Of a stretch of DNA of 58,881 nucleotides, positions 1 through 8,257 are shown piece by piece. Below the pieces are notes generated by a model. That model saw nothing but the letters and a program-made list of their open reading frames with translations. It made no database searches and was not told where the DNA came from. How positions within the stretch are numbered: the stretch's first letter is position 1; every line of letters starts with the position of its first letter. The stretch lies in the NCBI GenBank assembly GCA_017941635.1, contig JAGAVZ010000209.1, positions 1 to 58,881 of the forward strand, in the 5' to 3' direction. Source of the stretch: Cellulosilyticum sp. (GTDB lineage Bacteria; Bacillota; Clostridia; Lachnospirales; Cellulosilyticaceae). Position numbers and translations under genes: made by a program.

Positions 1-89
1 GCCCCATCATCTATTGTTTCATTAATTTCATGATTAAACTCATTTGCATTTAAATGATTATTTTTTGTTCTTGTTGTTTCTTCAATCAT
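1..89 (-). CDS. N-terminal fragment of an unidentified protein, cut by the window edge
   Basis: An open frame runs from ATG at 89 to the left edge without a stop. The first residues read MIEETTRTKNNH, acidic and asparagine-rich. A purine-rich GGAAGG sits about nine bases before this ATG; another ATG at 95 is closer to it and less likely. Fewer than 30 residues are visible, so no family can be named. It lies downstream of the mgsA terminator and is probably the first gene of the next unit. Confidence 0.4.
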   Translation of the reverse strand, partial: MIEETTRTKNNHLNANEFNHEINETIDDG

Positions 90-170
90 ATCCATTTTCC
101 TTCCATTATATACTTTATCTACTATTATCATATATATGGAAAGTCGGATAAGCCTATACCAAGTTTATGC

Positions 171-199
171 AAAATAAAAAAGACTTAAAAAAGTCTTTT
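171..199 (-). terminator. Rho-independent terminator after mgsA
   Basis: On the minus strand AAAAGACTT, a T-rich loop and AAGTCTTTT are followed by TTATTTT. The left arm overlaps the mgsA stop codon. The stem is A/T-rich and therefore modest, but the position and U-tract fit the end of the minC-minD-minE-rodA-mgsA unit. Confidence 0.6.
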
Positions 200-593
200 A
201 TCGCATAACCTCACGCCAACTTAAATCTCCTCTTTCTAATGCTTTAACTAAAAGTTCAGCAGTAGCAAGATTTGTAGCAATAGGAATATTATGTGTATCA
301 CATAGTCTCTCTATTCCGCCTAAGTCAGGCTCATGAGGCTTCTGAGAGATTGGATCTCTTAAGAAAATTACCATATCGATTTGATTATGCGCGATTTGTG
401 CGCCTAATTGTTGCACGCCACCTAAATGACCTGCTAAATATTTATAAATGGTTAAATTGGTTGCTTCTTCAATCAATCGACCAGTTGTACCAGTAGCATA
501 TAATGTATGCTTGGTTAAAATATGACGATATGCAATTGTAAAGTTTTCCATCAGTTTCTTTTTTGCATCGTGTGCAACTAAAGCTACATTCAT
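198..593 (-). CDS. mgsA: Methylglyoxal synthase family protein with altered active site
   Basis: Family role: cytoplasmic conversion of dihydroxyacetone phosphate to methylglyoxal and phosphate. The 131 residues span the single MGS-like domain. Family motifs seen are AHD at 7-9, ATGTTG at 33-38, PHEPD at 86-90 and ATNLATAE at 106-113. The phosphate/catalytic loop, normally SGP(L/M)GGDQQ, reads AGHLGGVQQ at 54-62, so the base equivalent to E. coli Asp71 is Val60. Asp90, equivalent to E. coli Asp101, is kept. The frame is intact and the start has a GGGAGG ribosome site. It is last in the min-rodA unit, a usual clostridial position. Fold assignment is firm; catalytic activity is doubtful. Confidence 0.9.
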   Translation of the reverse strand: MNVALVAHDAKKKLMENFTIAYRHILTKHTLYATGTTGRLIEEATNLTIYKYLAGHLGGVQQLGAQIAHNQIDMVIFLRDPISQKPHEPDLGGIERLCDTHNIPIATNLATAELLVKALERGDLSWREVMR

Positions 594-606
594 CTTTTAA
601 CCCTCC

Positions 607-1725
607 CTAAAACATTTTTTTCTCACTACGCATTGCGACATTAAGGACAAGTCCTAACCCCATCATATTCGCCCAAAGTGAACTACCTCCGTAACTAATA
701 AACGGTATTGGAATGCCTGTATTAGGTAAAAAATCTGTAACTACTCCCATATTGACGAAGCTTTGCATAGCTATCATTCCAAAGTATCCAATGACGATAA
801 ATCTTCCAAGCTCATCAGGTGCACCTCTTGCAATCCATAACCCCCTAAATATAAAGAGTAATAGAAGTCCTATAACACATAAGACACCTACAAAACCTAA
901 TTCTTCTCCAACCACTGCCATAATAAAGTCATTGTGAGATTCAGGTAAGTAATTGAGCTGACTAATTGACCCCTGACTTAAACCTTTTCCATATAAACCA
1001 CCTGAGCCAATCGCTTGTACTGCACGTTGTGTTTGATATTTATCACTTGAAGAATCTCCACCATTAACCAAACTCATAATACGCTTACGCTGATAATCTT
1101 GTATTAATTTTTGGTCTGGATTATTAACAATGTAAACAAAAACAACAACAATAACTGCAACTGCAACGGATGCTCCTGCAACAATATATTTAAGATTAAG
1201 CTTGCTTATAAATAATTGTATCACCATTATGACTAGAAGTACAATACTTGTTGATAAATTTGGTTGACGATTTACCAAAATAAATGGCACAAATTCAAAA
1301 ATACCTATTACTAATAACGGCCACAAGCGATTTATTCGAGAATTATATTTGTTGATAATGGTTGCACCACACAAAATCATTCCTATTTTTGCAAACTCTG
1401 ACGGTTGAATTTGTATACCTGCAATATTAATCCACCTTGTGGCACCATTTACATTTACACCAAACAATTTTACTGCAACAAGTAGTAAAATAATCCCAGC
1501 ATAGATAACCCAATACCAATTAGACAATACATGATAATCAATAATCATAACAATAATCATCAAGACAAGTCCTATGACAAAAAATAGAATTTGCTTGCTT
1601 ACATTAGTCATATCGCCTTCATAAGCTGTGGCACTGTTAATAGCAATAATACCTACTCCTGTTAGCATGGTCATTAATAAAATAAGCCAGAGATCAACTT
1701 GTTTGATTAAGCTTTTAATTTCCAT
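607..1725 (-). CDS. rodA: RodA, SEDS-family peptidoglycan glycosyltransferase
   Basis: Integral membrane protein of the FtsW/RodA/SpoVE family, which polymerises lipid II into glycan strands during side-wall growth with a class B penicillin-binding protein. The 372 residues contain about ten hydrophobic segments. The family signature near residues 345-356 (FISYGGSS) is clear, as is the QPSEFAK stretch near 107-113. It sits between minE and mgsA in the same direction. Its cognate transpeptidase gene is not in the window. The ribosome site (AAAGGA) is farther than usual from the ATG, so the start could shift slightly. Confidence 0.93.
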   Translation of the reverse strand: MEIKSLIKQVDLWLILLMTMLTGVGIIAINSATAYEGDMTNVSKQILFFVIGLVLMIIVMIIDYHVLSNWYWVIYAGIILLLVAVKLFGVNVNGATRWINIAGIQIQPSEFAKIGMILCGATIINKYNSRINRLWPLLVIGIFEFVPFILVNRQPNLSTSIVLLVIMVIQLFISKLNLKYIVAGASVAVAVIVVVFVYIVNNPDQKLIQDYQRKRIMSLVNGGDSSSDKYQTQRAVQAIGSGGLYGKGLSQGSISQLNYLPESHNDFIMAVVGEELGFVGVLCVIGLLLLFIFRGLWIARGAPDELGRFIVIGYFGMIAMQSFVNMGVVTDFLPNTGIPIPFISYGGSSLWANMMGLGLVLNVAMRSEKKMF

Positions 1726-1768
1726 CTTTAAGTAAAAATCCTTTCAAAGTAATACATGTTTTATATTA

Positions 1769-2053
1769 CTATTTTACCTTTTTCAAATTCTTAATAGGAA
1801 TATTAGCAGAAAGCACAGGTGATTTTTGACCATCTTGTTCATATTCCATATTTGCAATTTCGATATTTAACTCATCTGTATCAATATCTACATATTTTGA
1901 TATAACTTCCAATATATCCGCACGCATCATTTCTAATAGTTCAGTAGAACAATTCATACGATCATGAATGAGCACTAACTTTAGTCTATCTTTTGCAACG
2001 GAACTTGATTTATTTTTTTTACCAAATAATGCGTTCATCTCTAACAACCCCAT
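1769..2053 (-). CDS. minE: MinE, topological specificity factor of the Min system
   Basis: MinE stimulates the MinD ATPase and drives Min oscillation so that division septa form at mid-cell. The 94-residue product begins MGLLEMN and carries the conserved stretch VAKDRLKLVLIHDR, the MinD-binding segment, followed by a C-terminal dimerisation domain ending NIPIKNLKK. I chose ATG at 2053 because AGAGGTG precedes it at good spacing and homologues begin there; an upstream in-frame ATG at 2086 lies inside minD. The ribosome site overlaps the minD stop, suggesting translational coupling. Confidence 0.93.
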   Translation of the reverse strand: MGLLEMNALFGKKNKSSSVAKDRLKLVLIHDRMNCSTELLEMMRADILEVISKYVDIDTDELNIEIANMEYEQDGQKSPVLSANIPIKNLKKVK

Positions 2054-2069
2054 ATACCATTCACCTCTT

Positions 2070-2867
2070 TTAGTTGCCAAATCCAAATACTTTCTTTAAT
2101 CTACCCATAAAATTATTACTTGTATTTAAATCTAAAAATGGGATATCTTGTCCTAAAATACGAGTTGCAATATTCTTAAATGCTTTACCTGCTAATGAGT
2201 TTGATTCTGCTGCTGCTGGTTCACCTTTATTAGTTGTCACAACGATTTGTTCATCATCTGGAACCACACCAATTAAATCTACTGCTAAAATCTCAACAAC
2301 ATCATCCATTGCCATCATATCACCACGTTTAACCATCTGCATACGCACACGATTAATAATAAGTTGCATATTAGAAACACCATGAGATTCTAATAACCCA
2401 ATGATACGATCTGCATCTCTAACAGCTGAAACTTCAGGTGTTGTTACAATAAGTGCTCTATCTGCACCTGCAATCGCATTTTGGAAACCTTGTTCAATTC
2501 CTGCTGGACAATCTAAAATCACATAATCATATTCTTCTTTTAGTGTGTCACAAAGTTTTTTCATTTGTTCAGGACTCACTGCATTTTTATCTCTTGTTTG
2601 AGCTGCTGGTAAAAGAAAAAGACCTTCAAATCGTTTATCTTTAATTAAAGCTTGCTTTAATCTACATCTACCTTCTACTACATCGACTAAATCATAAACT
2701 ATACGATTTTCAAGTCCCATGACCACATCGAGATTTCTAAGTCCGATGTCAGCATCCACTAATACAACACTTTTGCCTTGAAGGGCAAGTGCTGTTCCTA
2801 CATTCGCTGATGTCGTTGTCTTACCAACGCCACCTTTACCTGATGTTATGACAATTACTTCACTCAT
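2070..2867 (-). CDS. minD: MinD, septum-site-determining ATPase
   Basis: ParA/MinD-family ATPase that binds the membrane as an ATP dimer and recruits MinC and MinE. In its 265 residues the deviant Walker A GKGGVGKTT is at 10-18, the switch region near DADIGLRN is at 38-45, and a Walker B-like LDCPAGIE is at about 118-125. The last residues (NNFMGRLKKVFGF) form the expected amphipathic membrane-targeting helix. The gene follows minC by four bases and slightly precedes minE, consistent with one transcript. Confidence 0.96.
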   Translation of the reverse strand: MSEVIVITSGKGGVGKTTTSANVGTALALQGKSVVLVDADIGLRNLDVVMGLENRIVYDLVDVVEGRCRLKQALIKDKRFEGLFLLPAAQTRDKNAVSPEQMKKLCDTLKEEYDYVILDCPAGIEQGFQNAIAGADRALIVTTPEVSAVRDADRIIGLLESHGVSNMQLIINRVRMQMVKRGDMMAMDDVVEILAVDLIGVVPDDEQIVVTTNKGEPAAAESNSLAGKAFKNIATRILGQDIPFLDLNTSNNFMGRLKKVFGFGN

Positions 2868-2871
2868 TATT

Positions 2872-3570
2872 TTATACCCCCTGCTTATCGTTTGCTGATA
2901 ACATATGATTGATACTTTTTGTATCTAATACATCTACATAGACTTGTTCATCCACTAAATAGGCTATTTCCAAATCATCTGACGTATTTTTTTCATCCTT
3001 TGGACATGGTGCAATGACATTTTGAATACCAATTTGAATTGGCATCAGTCCTTTGCCAATAATAAAAGGATGTTTAAAATTGGCATCTAAACCTGCATGG
3101 ATTTTACCTTTAACACTACCAAAGATTATTACATTTCCACCAGCTTTTATAACACCTCCGGGATTGATATCACCAAAAACAATGATATTACCTGGATATT
3201 CAATTTGCATGCCTGAACGTACAATTCCATAATGAAAATGGGTTAATGAACCATTCATTGTATCAAGTTCATTTTTGACCCATAGCATTCTTTCATCATA
3301 TGGAATAGGCTCATTTTCAAAGGGGTGGACAAATGAAATATTAATAATATCTTGCTTTCTTAAAATATCGATTAATTCATTTTGTTCATCTGTGCTTAAT
3401 ATACGTCCCTTAAAGCGAACACATACTTTAGACCCTTTAAAAAACGTTTTAGATTCATTTAACTTTTCTTTGAATCGGTTTATCACTTCATCAAAAGATG
3501 CTTTTTCATCTAAAATCACCACTATGCCGTCTACAGTTCCTTTGAATACGACAAGATTTCCCTCTCCCAT
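2872..3570 (-). CDS. minC: MinC, septum site inhibitor
   Basis: MinC blocks FtsZ polymerisation away from mid-cell when bound to MinD. The 232-residue product has an N-terminal FtsZ-interacting domain (about 1-100) and a C-terminal glycine-rich beta-helix domain (about 110-205) with the pattern PGNIIVFGDINPGG and AGGNVIIFGSVKG. It is first of the min genes and has its own good promoter about 75 bases upstream of the start. Immediately upstream is mreD rather than a penicillin-binding protein gene. Confidence 0.95.
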   Translation of the reverse strand: MGEGNLVVFKGTVDGIVVILDEKASFDEVINRFKEKLNESKTFFKGSKVCVRFKGRILSTDEQNELIDILRKQDIINISFVHPFENEPIPYDERMLWVKNELDTMNGSLTHFHYGIVRSGMQIEYPGNIIVFGDINPGGVIKAGGNVIIFGSVKGKIHAGLDANFKHPFIIGKGLMPIQIGIQNVIAPCPKDEKNTSDDLEIAYLVDEQVYVDVLDTKSINHMLSANDKQGV

Positions 3571-3644
3571 GCTTCTCCCTCTATTCTATTCAATCATTCA
3601 TAAACTTGTCATCAAATAATGATTTTACTCATATTCTTATGTTT

Positions 3645-3674
3645 ATTCTACACCATCATCTCTAGTATTGACAA
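3645..3674 (-). promoter_or_regulatory. Sigma-A-type promoter of the minC operon
   Basis: On the minus strand TTGTCA (3669-3674) and TAGAAT (3645-3650) are separated by 18 bases, each one mismatch from consensus. It lies in the 175-base gap between mreD and minC and would start a transcript about 70 bases before minC. The min-rodA-mgsA genes can therefore be expressed apart from mreBCD. Confidence 0.65.
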
Positions 3675-3745
3675 TTAGAATTCAAAATTTGAGCCTATTT
3701 TTTGTCATTATTTTATTCACCGCAAAATTCATACTTCACTTTTTA

Positions 3746-4255
3746 TTAAAACATATTTCTTAAACTTTTTTGGCTACTTTCAATTCTCTCATTTAATGAG
3801 TAAGCAAGTTGATATACAATCAAAGATAATGTAATTGTATAAATAAGTTCCGGTACAACAATTGATTTTATAAAATAGACAAATGCCAATTCTCCTCTTA
3901 GCACAAAGGCCATAATATTGACACCACTATAGAATAAGCTACTCACCAATGTACAGATAAACGGAATAATAAAATTTTCTCTATAAAAGTTTCGGTTTAA
4001 TTTACCACACACAAATCCTATAAGCATATAGCTGATTACAGTTGGTCCTATATGTAATCCAAAAGATAAATCATATAAAAGCCCTGCTCCTATACCAATA
4101 AGTGCACCTTCTTTACTTCCTCTAAGAAGTGCAAAAGAAACAATAATCATAATCATAAAATTTGGCCCGACACCACCGATTCTTATATATTGAAAGAGTG
4201 TGGATTCTAAAACATGCATCACAATCAATAGAATACTTAATACAAGTGGACGCAT
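3746..4255 (-). CDS. mreD: MreD, rod-shape-determining membrane protein
   Basis: Small integral membrane subunit of the elongasome that works with MreC to link cytoplasmic MreB to cell-wall synthesis. The 169 residues are mostly hydrophobic with about five membrane segments, the usual size for the family. Its ribosome site (AGGAGG) lies in the last codons of mreC, whose stop codon is one base upstream of this ATG, so the two are translationally coupled. Sequence conservation of MreD is low, and the call rests on hydropathy, size and position after mreB-mreC. Confidence 0.88.
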   Translation of the reverse strand: MRPLVLSILLIVMHVLESTLFQYIRIGGVGPNFMIMIIVSFALLRGSKEGALIGIGAGLLYDLSFGLHIGPTVISYMLIGFVCGKLNRNFYRENFIIPFICTLVSSLFYSGVNIMAFVLRGELAFVYFIKSIVVPELIYTITLSLIVYQLAYSLNERIESSQKSLRNMF

Positions 4256-4256
4256 C

Positions 4257-5084
4257 CTATTCCTCCTGTTCTTCCTTGGAATTAATAACCAGTACCTGTT
4301 TTAAGTGATCAAAATCCACCACAGGACGAATCCAAGCATAAGTTACTAAATCATTACTATTAACCTGAACTTCTTCGACTTTCCCTACAAGAATACCTGG
4401 TGGATAAACATCACTTAAGTACGATGTAATAATTTGGTCATTCTTTACAATCTCAGCCTCACCATTAATTTCAAGTAAGCATAAACCATCATTTGCAAGC
4501 TCTATATCGCCTCTTAGCATACCAACATCACCTGTACGACTCACTTCCACACTTACATAGCTTCGACTGTCAATTAAGGTAATCACTTTAGAAGAAGTAT
4601 TATCTGGTTCTTCTACATGTCCTACTAAACCACCATCTGCTAAAACAACACTTTTATCTTTAACATTTTTATTTGTTCCAACGTCAATTCGATAGACTTT
4701 ATTCCAATTGCCATAGTCACGGGCAATAACATTAGCACCAATGCCATTATAATCTGCATAGACTTCCTTCATATCAAGAGCACTTCTTAAACGTTCTAAA
4801 TCATCTGATATACGATCCGCTAGCTCTTGTTTTGTTCTTAGTTCTACAACTTCTTCTTTAAGCGCTTCATTTTCTGCTATCAGTTCATCCACTTTTTGAA
4901 AACGTTCACATATTCCACCGATTGTATCAGTAAATAAGTAGATCCCTTTTTCTAAAGGATAAAGTACATAATTTACCCCTGTACTAAGTACAGGGATATT
5001 AAATGCTTTCCCAATACCAATAAGACCTACTAAAAGGATACCACTGATGACACCTACCCTTTTTACTTTCTTATTTAATTTCAA
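4257..5084 (-). CDS. mreC: MreC, rod-shape-determining protein
   Basis: Bitopic membrane protein whose extracellular domain scaffolds the elongation machinery. The 275 residues comprise a basic N-terminus, one membrane helix at about 10-30, a coiled coil at about 60-100 (acidic and glutamate-rich, LIAENEALKEEV) and a beta-rich periplasm-facing domain at about 115-265. Translation starts at TTG (5084), eight bases after AAGGAG. Gene order mreB-mreC-mreD and tight spacing support the call. Confidence 0.93.
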   Translation of the reverse strand: MKLNKKVKRVGVISGILLVGLIGIGKAFNIPVLSTGVNYVLYPLEKGIYLFTDTIGGICERFQKVDELIAENEALKEEVVELRTKQELADRISDDLERLRSALDMKEVYADYNGIGANVIARDYGNWNKVYRIDVGTNKNVKDKSVVLADGGLVGHVEEPDNTSSKVITLIDSRSYVSVEVSRTGDVGMLRGDIELANDGLCLLEINGEAEIVKNDQIITSYLSDVYPPGILVGKVEEVQVNSNDLVTYAWIRPVVDFDHLKQVLVINSKEEQEE

Positions 5085-5101
5085 GGTACTCGCTCCTTAT
5101 A

Positions 5102-6112
5102 TTATTTATCATCAGCAAAAATAGCTGACCATTTTTCAATGTTTTCTAAAGCATAACCTGTTCCTTTTGCAACGCAATCTAATGGATCTTCTGCAATATT
5201 AACTGGCATACCTGTTTCTAAGCTAATAAGTGTATCAAGACCTGTAAGAAGCGCTCCACCACCTGTAAGCATAATACCACTTTCCATGATATCTGCAGCA
5301 AGTTCTGGTGGTGTTTTTTCTAATGTTAATTTAATTGCTTCAACAATTGAATTAACTGGTTCTTTAATTGCTTCTGTTACTTCTGCTGAAGTGATTGTAA
5401 GCACTTTTGGAAGTCCTGTAATGAGGTCACGTCCACGAATTTCCATTGTATCATCTTTTCCTGTTGGATAAGCTGCACCAATGTTAATTTTAATTTGTTC
5501 TGCTGTTCTTTCTCCGATCATTAAGTTATATTCACGTTTGATATAAGCTACAATGTATTCATCAAACTCATCACCAGCAATACGAAGTGATTTGCTTGCT
5601 ACAATACCTCCTAAAGAAATAACTGCAACGTCAGTTGTTCCGCCACCGATATCTACAACCATGTTACCTGTTGGCTCTTCTACACGAAGGTGTGCACCAA
5701 TTGCTGCAGCCATAGGCTCTTCCATAATCAGTGCTTTTTTAGCACCTGCTTTTTCTGTTGCTTCTTCTACAGCACGTTTTTCTACTGATGTTACACCAGA
5801 TGGTACACATACAATAACTCTTGGTTTAGAACCAAAGAAAGATTGTTTATAAGCTTTACCAATGAAGTAACGAAGCATCGCTGATGTTGTATCAAAATCT
5901 GCAATAACACCATCTTTAAGTGGTCTGATTGCAACGATATTTCCAGGTGTTCTACCAATCATTTGTTTCGCTTCATCACCTACTGCAAGCACTTCATTTG
6001 TTTTTTCTTTGATGGCTACTACAGAGGGCTCGCTAACGACAATACCTTTACCTTTTACAAATACAAGTGTATTGGCAGTACCTAAATCGATACCCATATC
6101 TTTACTGAACAT
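5102..6112 (-). CDS. mreB: MreB, bacterial actin homologue
   Basis: Cytoplasmic actin-like ATPase forming membrane-associated filaments that guide side-wall synthesis. The 336-residue sequence has phosphate-1 motif DLGTANT at 9-15, phosphate-2 motif [13 protein letters not shown] at about 153-165 and adenosine motif [10 protein letters not shown] at about 281-290. Length is typical. A strong ribosome site (TAGGAGG) precedes the ATG and a sigma-A promoter lies about 65 bases upstream. Confidence 0.97.
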   Translation of the reverse strand: MFSKDMGIDLGTANTLVFVKGKGIVVSEPSVVAIKEKTNEVLAVGDEAKQMIGRTPGNIVAIRPLKDGVIADFDTTSAMLRYFIGKAYKQSFFGSKPRVIVCVPSGVTSVEKRAVEEATEKAGAKKALIMEEPMAAAIGAHLRVEEPTGNMVVDIGGGTTDVAVISLGGIVASKSLRIAGDEFDEYIVAYIKREYNLMIGERTAEQIKINIGAAYPTGKDDTMEIRGRDLITGLPKVLTITSAEVTEAIKEPVNSIVEAIKLTLEKTPPELAADIMESGIMLTGGGALLTGLDTLISLETGMPVNIAEDPLDCVAKGTGYALENIEKWSAIFADDK

Positions 6113-6174
6113 ATTTTTTCCTCCTAATTAGTGTCTATCTTCAAAATGTGAATTGACAAAATATCATATCTACC

Positions 6175-6203
6175 ATCATACCTTTTTTTTCTTTCTTTTT
6201 CAA
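6175..6203 (-). promoter_or_regulatory. Sigma-A-type promoter of mreBCD
   Basis: On the minus strand TTGAAA (6198-6203) and TATGAT (6175-6180) are separated by 17 bases. The -35 box nearly touches the radC stop codon, so mreBCD has its own start point just after radC. Confidence 0.65.
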
Positions 6204-6206
6204 CAT

Positions 6207-6893
6207 CTATAAATAACTTTCTTCCTTTAAACTTTTGTAAATACCGTCTCCAATAATAATATGGTCTAATAAAGGAATCCCAACAACCTCACCTGCTGAT
6301 TTAAGCCTTAATGTGATTTGTAAGTCTTCTTTGCTGGGTGTGGGATCGCCACTCGGATGATTATGAAGTACAATAATACTATGTGCTGATTTTTGAATAG
6401 CAGACTTATAAACCTCTCTAGGATGAACTATTGATGCTGTTAAGCTTCCCTTTGAAATGACATCATGCCCTAGTAACTTACATTTGGCACTTAAAAAAAC
6501 GACAATAAAACATTCATTTTTCTTGTGTCTTAGTTCCTCCATAAAGTAATCCGCTAATATATGAGGTTTGTCCACTTTTATTCCTTGCTGGTACCTTTCT
6601 TGTACCATGCGCTTACTCAGCTCTAATACAGCTTGAATCTGCATAGCTTTAATTCTTCCAATCCCCTTTATCTGTTGAAGTTGCTCATAAGATAGGTCAT
6701 TTAAATACAGTAATGACGTTTTCTCCATACCTGTCTTTGCTTGATTTAATAAATACTGTGCTAGTTCCTTTACATTCATATCTTTTGTCCCTGTTCTAAG
6801 TAAAATAGCCAGTAAATCACTATCTGTTAACTTTTCTATTCCATATCTTTGAAATTTCTCATAAGGCATATCTTCCATCATATGTTGTTGCAT
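6207..6893 (-). CDS. radC: RadC (MPN/JAMM-domain) protein
   Basis: Cytoplasmic protein of the RadC family. The old link to DNA repair in E. coli is disputed, and the biochemical role is not settled. The 228 residues have an N-terminal helix-hairpin-helix region (about 10-85; QIKGIGRIKA) and a C-terminal MPN domain (about 105-228) with the metal-binding signature HNHPSGDPTPSKED at about 177-190. AGGAGG lies seven bases before the ATG. It sits between maf and mreB, as often in Firmicutes, where radC, maf and mreBCD cluster. Confidence 0.93.
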   Translation of the reverse strand: MQQHMMEDMPYEKFQRYGIEKLTDSDLLAILLRTGTKDMNVKELAQYLLNQAKTGMEKTSLLYLNDLSYEQLQQIKGIGRIKAMQIQAVLELSKRMVQERYQQGIKVDKPHILADYFMEELRHKKNECFIVVFLSAKCKLLGHDVISKGSLTASIVHPREVYKSAIQKSAHSIIVLHNHPSGDPTPSKEDLQITLRLKSAGEVVGIPLLDHIIIGDGIYKSLKEESYL

Positions 6894-6965
6894 ATAGCCC
6901 CCTCCTTTATTTGATTATGGCCACTTCTACTAGGATTCATACTTAAGATTTTTAGAAATAAGAAA

Positions 6966-6998
6966 GCACTAAAACATACTCTACTTCTGTTTTAGTGC
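6966..6998 (-). terminator. Hairpin between maf and radC, probable weak terminator
   Basis: GCACTAAAACA and TGTTTTAGTGC form an 11-bp stem with an 11-base loop. On the minus strand it is followed by TTTCTTATTTC, an interrupted U-tract. It lies 13 bases after the maf stop, so it probably ends or attenuates the maf transcript before radC. Confidence 0.5.
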
Positions 6999-7011
6999 CT
7001 TTTCATTCTCT

Positions 7012-7578
7012 TTATCCTAATATTTCTTTGAGTTTACTATATACAGCATGTACTGGTAGTCCAACTACATTATAGTAGTCACCTTCTATACTATATATAT
7101 ATCTAGCCCCATATCCTTGAATTGCATAAGCGCCTGCCTTGTCATGACTCTCATTCGTTAGAAGATACTCTTCAATTTCTGAATCTGATAAATCTTGCAT
7201 GGTTACATGTGTTGCTTGGTAAAAGGTTACTTTCGTTTGTGTTTCTTTGCAAATAATTGCTACTCCTGTATACACTTGATGTGTGTTTCCACTTAACAGG
7301 CGTAAAATTTGTTTGGCATCTTCTTGATCTTTAGGTTTACCCATTATTTTACCTTCATAACAAACAACGGTATCTGCTCCAATTACAAGACGATCACTAT
7401 AGCACTCTGCCACTGCCATCGCTTTTTGCTCTGCCAAAGATTGTACATTAACTTCTGGTGCAAGCTGCGTATCGATCTGTTCTTCCACTTCTTTTGTATA
7501 GACTTCAAAAGGCCATGGAAGTAGCTGCATTAATTCTTTTCTTCTTGGTGACTGGGATGCTAATAAAATTGGTCTCAT
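7012..7578 (-). CDS. maf: Maf-family nucleoside triphosphate pyrophosphatase
   Basis: Maf proteins hydrolyse non-canonical or methylated nucleoside triphosphates (dTTP, UTP and modified forms) to monophosphates; overproduction arrests septation in Bacillus. The 188 residues start MRPILLASQSPRRKEL, containing the family N-terminal motif S-x-SPRR. VIGADTVV near 70-77 holds the catalytic aspartate, and a KAGAYAIQG block lies near 150-158. I chose ATG at 7578, six bases after GTGAGG; a GTG at 7590 in the same frame lacks a good ribosome site. Confidence 0.94.
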   Translation of the reverse strand: MRPILLASQSPRRKELMQLLPWPFEVYTKEVEEQIDTQLAPEVNVQSLAEQKAMAVAECYSDRLVIGADTVVCYEGKIMGKPKDQEDAKQILRLLSGNTHQVYTGVAIICKETQTKVTFYQATHVTMQDLSDSEIEEYLLTNESHDKAGAYAIQGYGARYIYSIEGDYYNVVGLPVHAVYSKLKEILG

Positions 7579-7593
7579 TTTTTGCCTCACTTC

Positions 7594-7860
7594 TTAAATT
7601 TTCTTATATAAAAATATACCACATAAAAGTCCTAGAATGGATGCTAATGTAATGTTAAATTGAATTTGTACCGAAAACCATATCACACCCAAATTTACTT
7701 GAAACGGTTGATCAAGTCCAAAAGTTCCTGCATAATTCATCCATGCTAAAACACTTGTGTGGCTACACAAGTTTCCTATAAAGTATCCTACTGTTAAACC
7801 GGATAATATACATAATAATAAAATCCAAAAATTATTTGCTTTTGTTGCTCCCCCTACCAT
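7594..7860 (-). CDS. DUF4321 small membrane protein
   Basis: An 88-residue protein with two hydrophobic segments (about 10-32 and 58-84) linked by a short loop; it resembles the DUF4321 family found next to maf in Clostridia. Function is unknown. I chose ATG at 7860, preceded by GGAGG at good spacing; a longer frame from 7908 adds a lysine- and asparagine-rich segment without a ribosome site. It is the first gene after a strong promoter and precedes maf by 15 bases. Confidence 0.75.
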   Translation of the reverse strand: MVGGATKANNFWILLLCILSGLTVGYFIGNLCSHTSVLAWMNYAGTFGLDQPFQVNLGVIWFSVQIQFNITLASILGLLCGIFLYKKI

Positions 7861-7893
7861 TTCCCCGCCTCCATTTTTCTTTTGCTTATTTTT

Positions 7894-7922
7894 ATTATAC
7901 ACTTCCATTTATCAATTGTCAC
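7894..7922 (-). promoter_or_regulatory. Sigma-A-type promoter of the DUF4321-maf operon
   Basis: On the minus strand GTGACA (7917-7922) and a perfect TATAAT (7894-7899) are separated by 17 bases. It lies about 35 bases upstream of the chosen DUF4321 start. The longer alternative frame from 7908 would begin upstream of the transcription start, which supports the shorter protein. Confidence 0.7.
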
Positions 7923-8117
7923 TTTTTTCCTTTTGTTGAAAATCGTATATCTATTCGCTCTTTAACTCATCCCTAAATAAATTAATTGCAAATCCTAGTT
8001 ATACATTATCTATTTTTATAATCGTCTCCCCAAATAGCTATAGTAGCTAACTCTAACAACAGTTTATCTATAATTTGTGTAAATAGAATATTTCCGCTTA
8101 ATAGGTGTCTGCATAAC

Positions 8118-8177
8118 AAAAAAGTAATCACATCATGTACGCTAAACGCTTCTATACATGCCTTGTGATTACTTTTT
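8118..8177 (-). terminator. Terminator of the Rnf operon
   Basis: Outer arms AAAAAGTAATCACA and TGTGATTACTTTTT form a 14-bp stem enclosing a second stem, CATGTA with TACATG. On the minus strand the structure ends in a run of T. It is about 80 bases downstream of the rnfB stop and is the only strong terminator after the six rnf genes. Confidence 0.75.
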
Positions 8178-8257
8178 ACATTGATGGCAATCTATCTAGC
8201 TACACAAAATACCTATAATCTATCCTTTGCATCCAGAAATTACCCATACCTCTTTTA

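Larger units (their letters stand above)
7861..8257. other. Intergenic region between the rnfB end and the DUF4321-maf operon
   Basis: About 400 AT-rich bases between minus-strand units. It holds the promoter of the DUF4321-maf operon (7894-7922) and the Rnf operon terminator (8118-8177). In the remaining stretches I see no open frame with a ribosome site and no repeat. Confidence 0.6.

Noticed and set aside
293-496. Plus-strand frame inside mgsA
   Set aside because: It is a shadow of the methylglyoxal synthase gene, with no ribosome site and no recognisable family.
2074-2385. Plus-strand frame opposite minD
   Set aside because: Serine/threonine-rich translation typical of an antisense shadow; minD on the other strand is certain.
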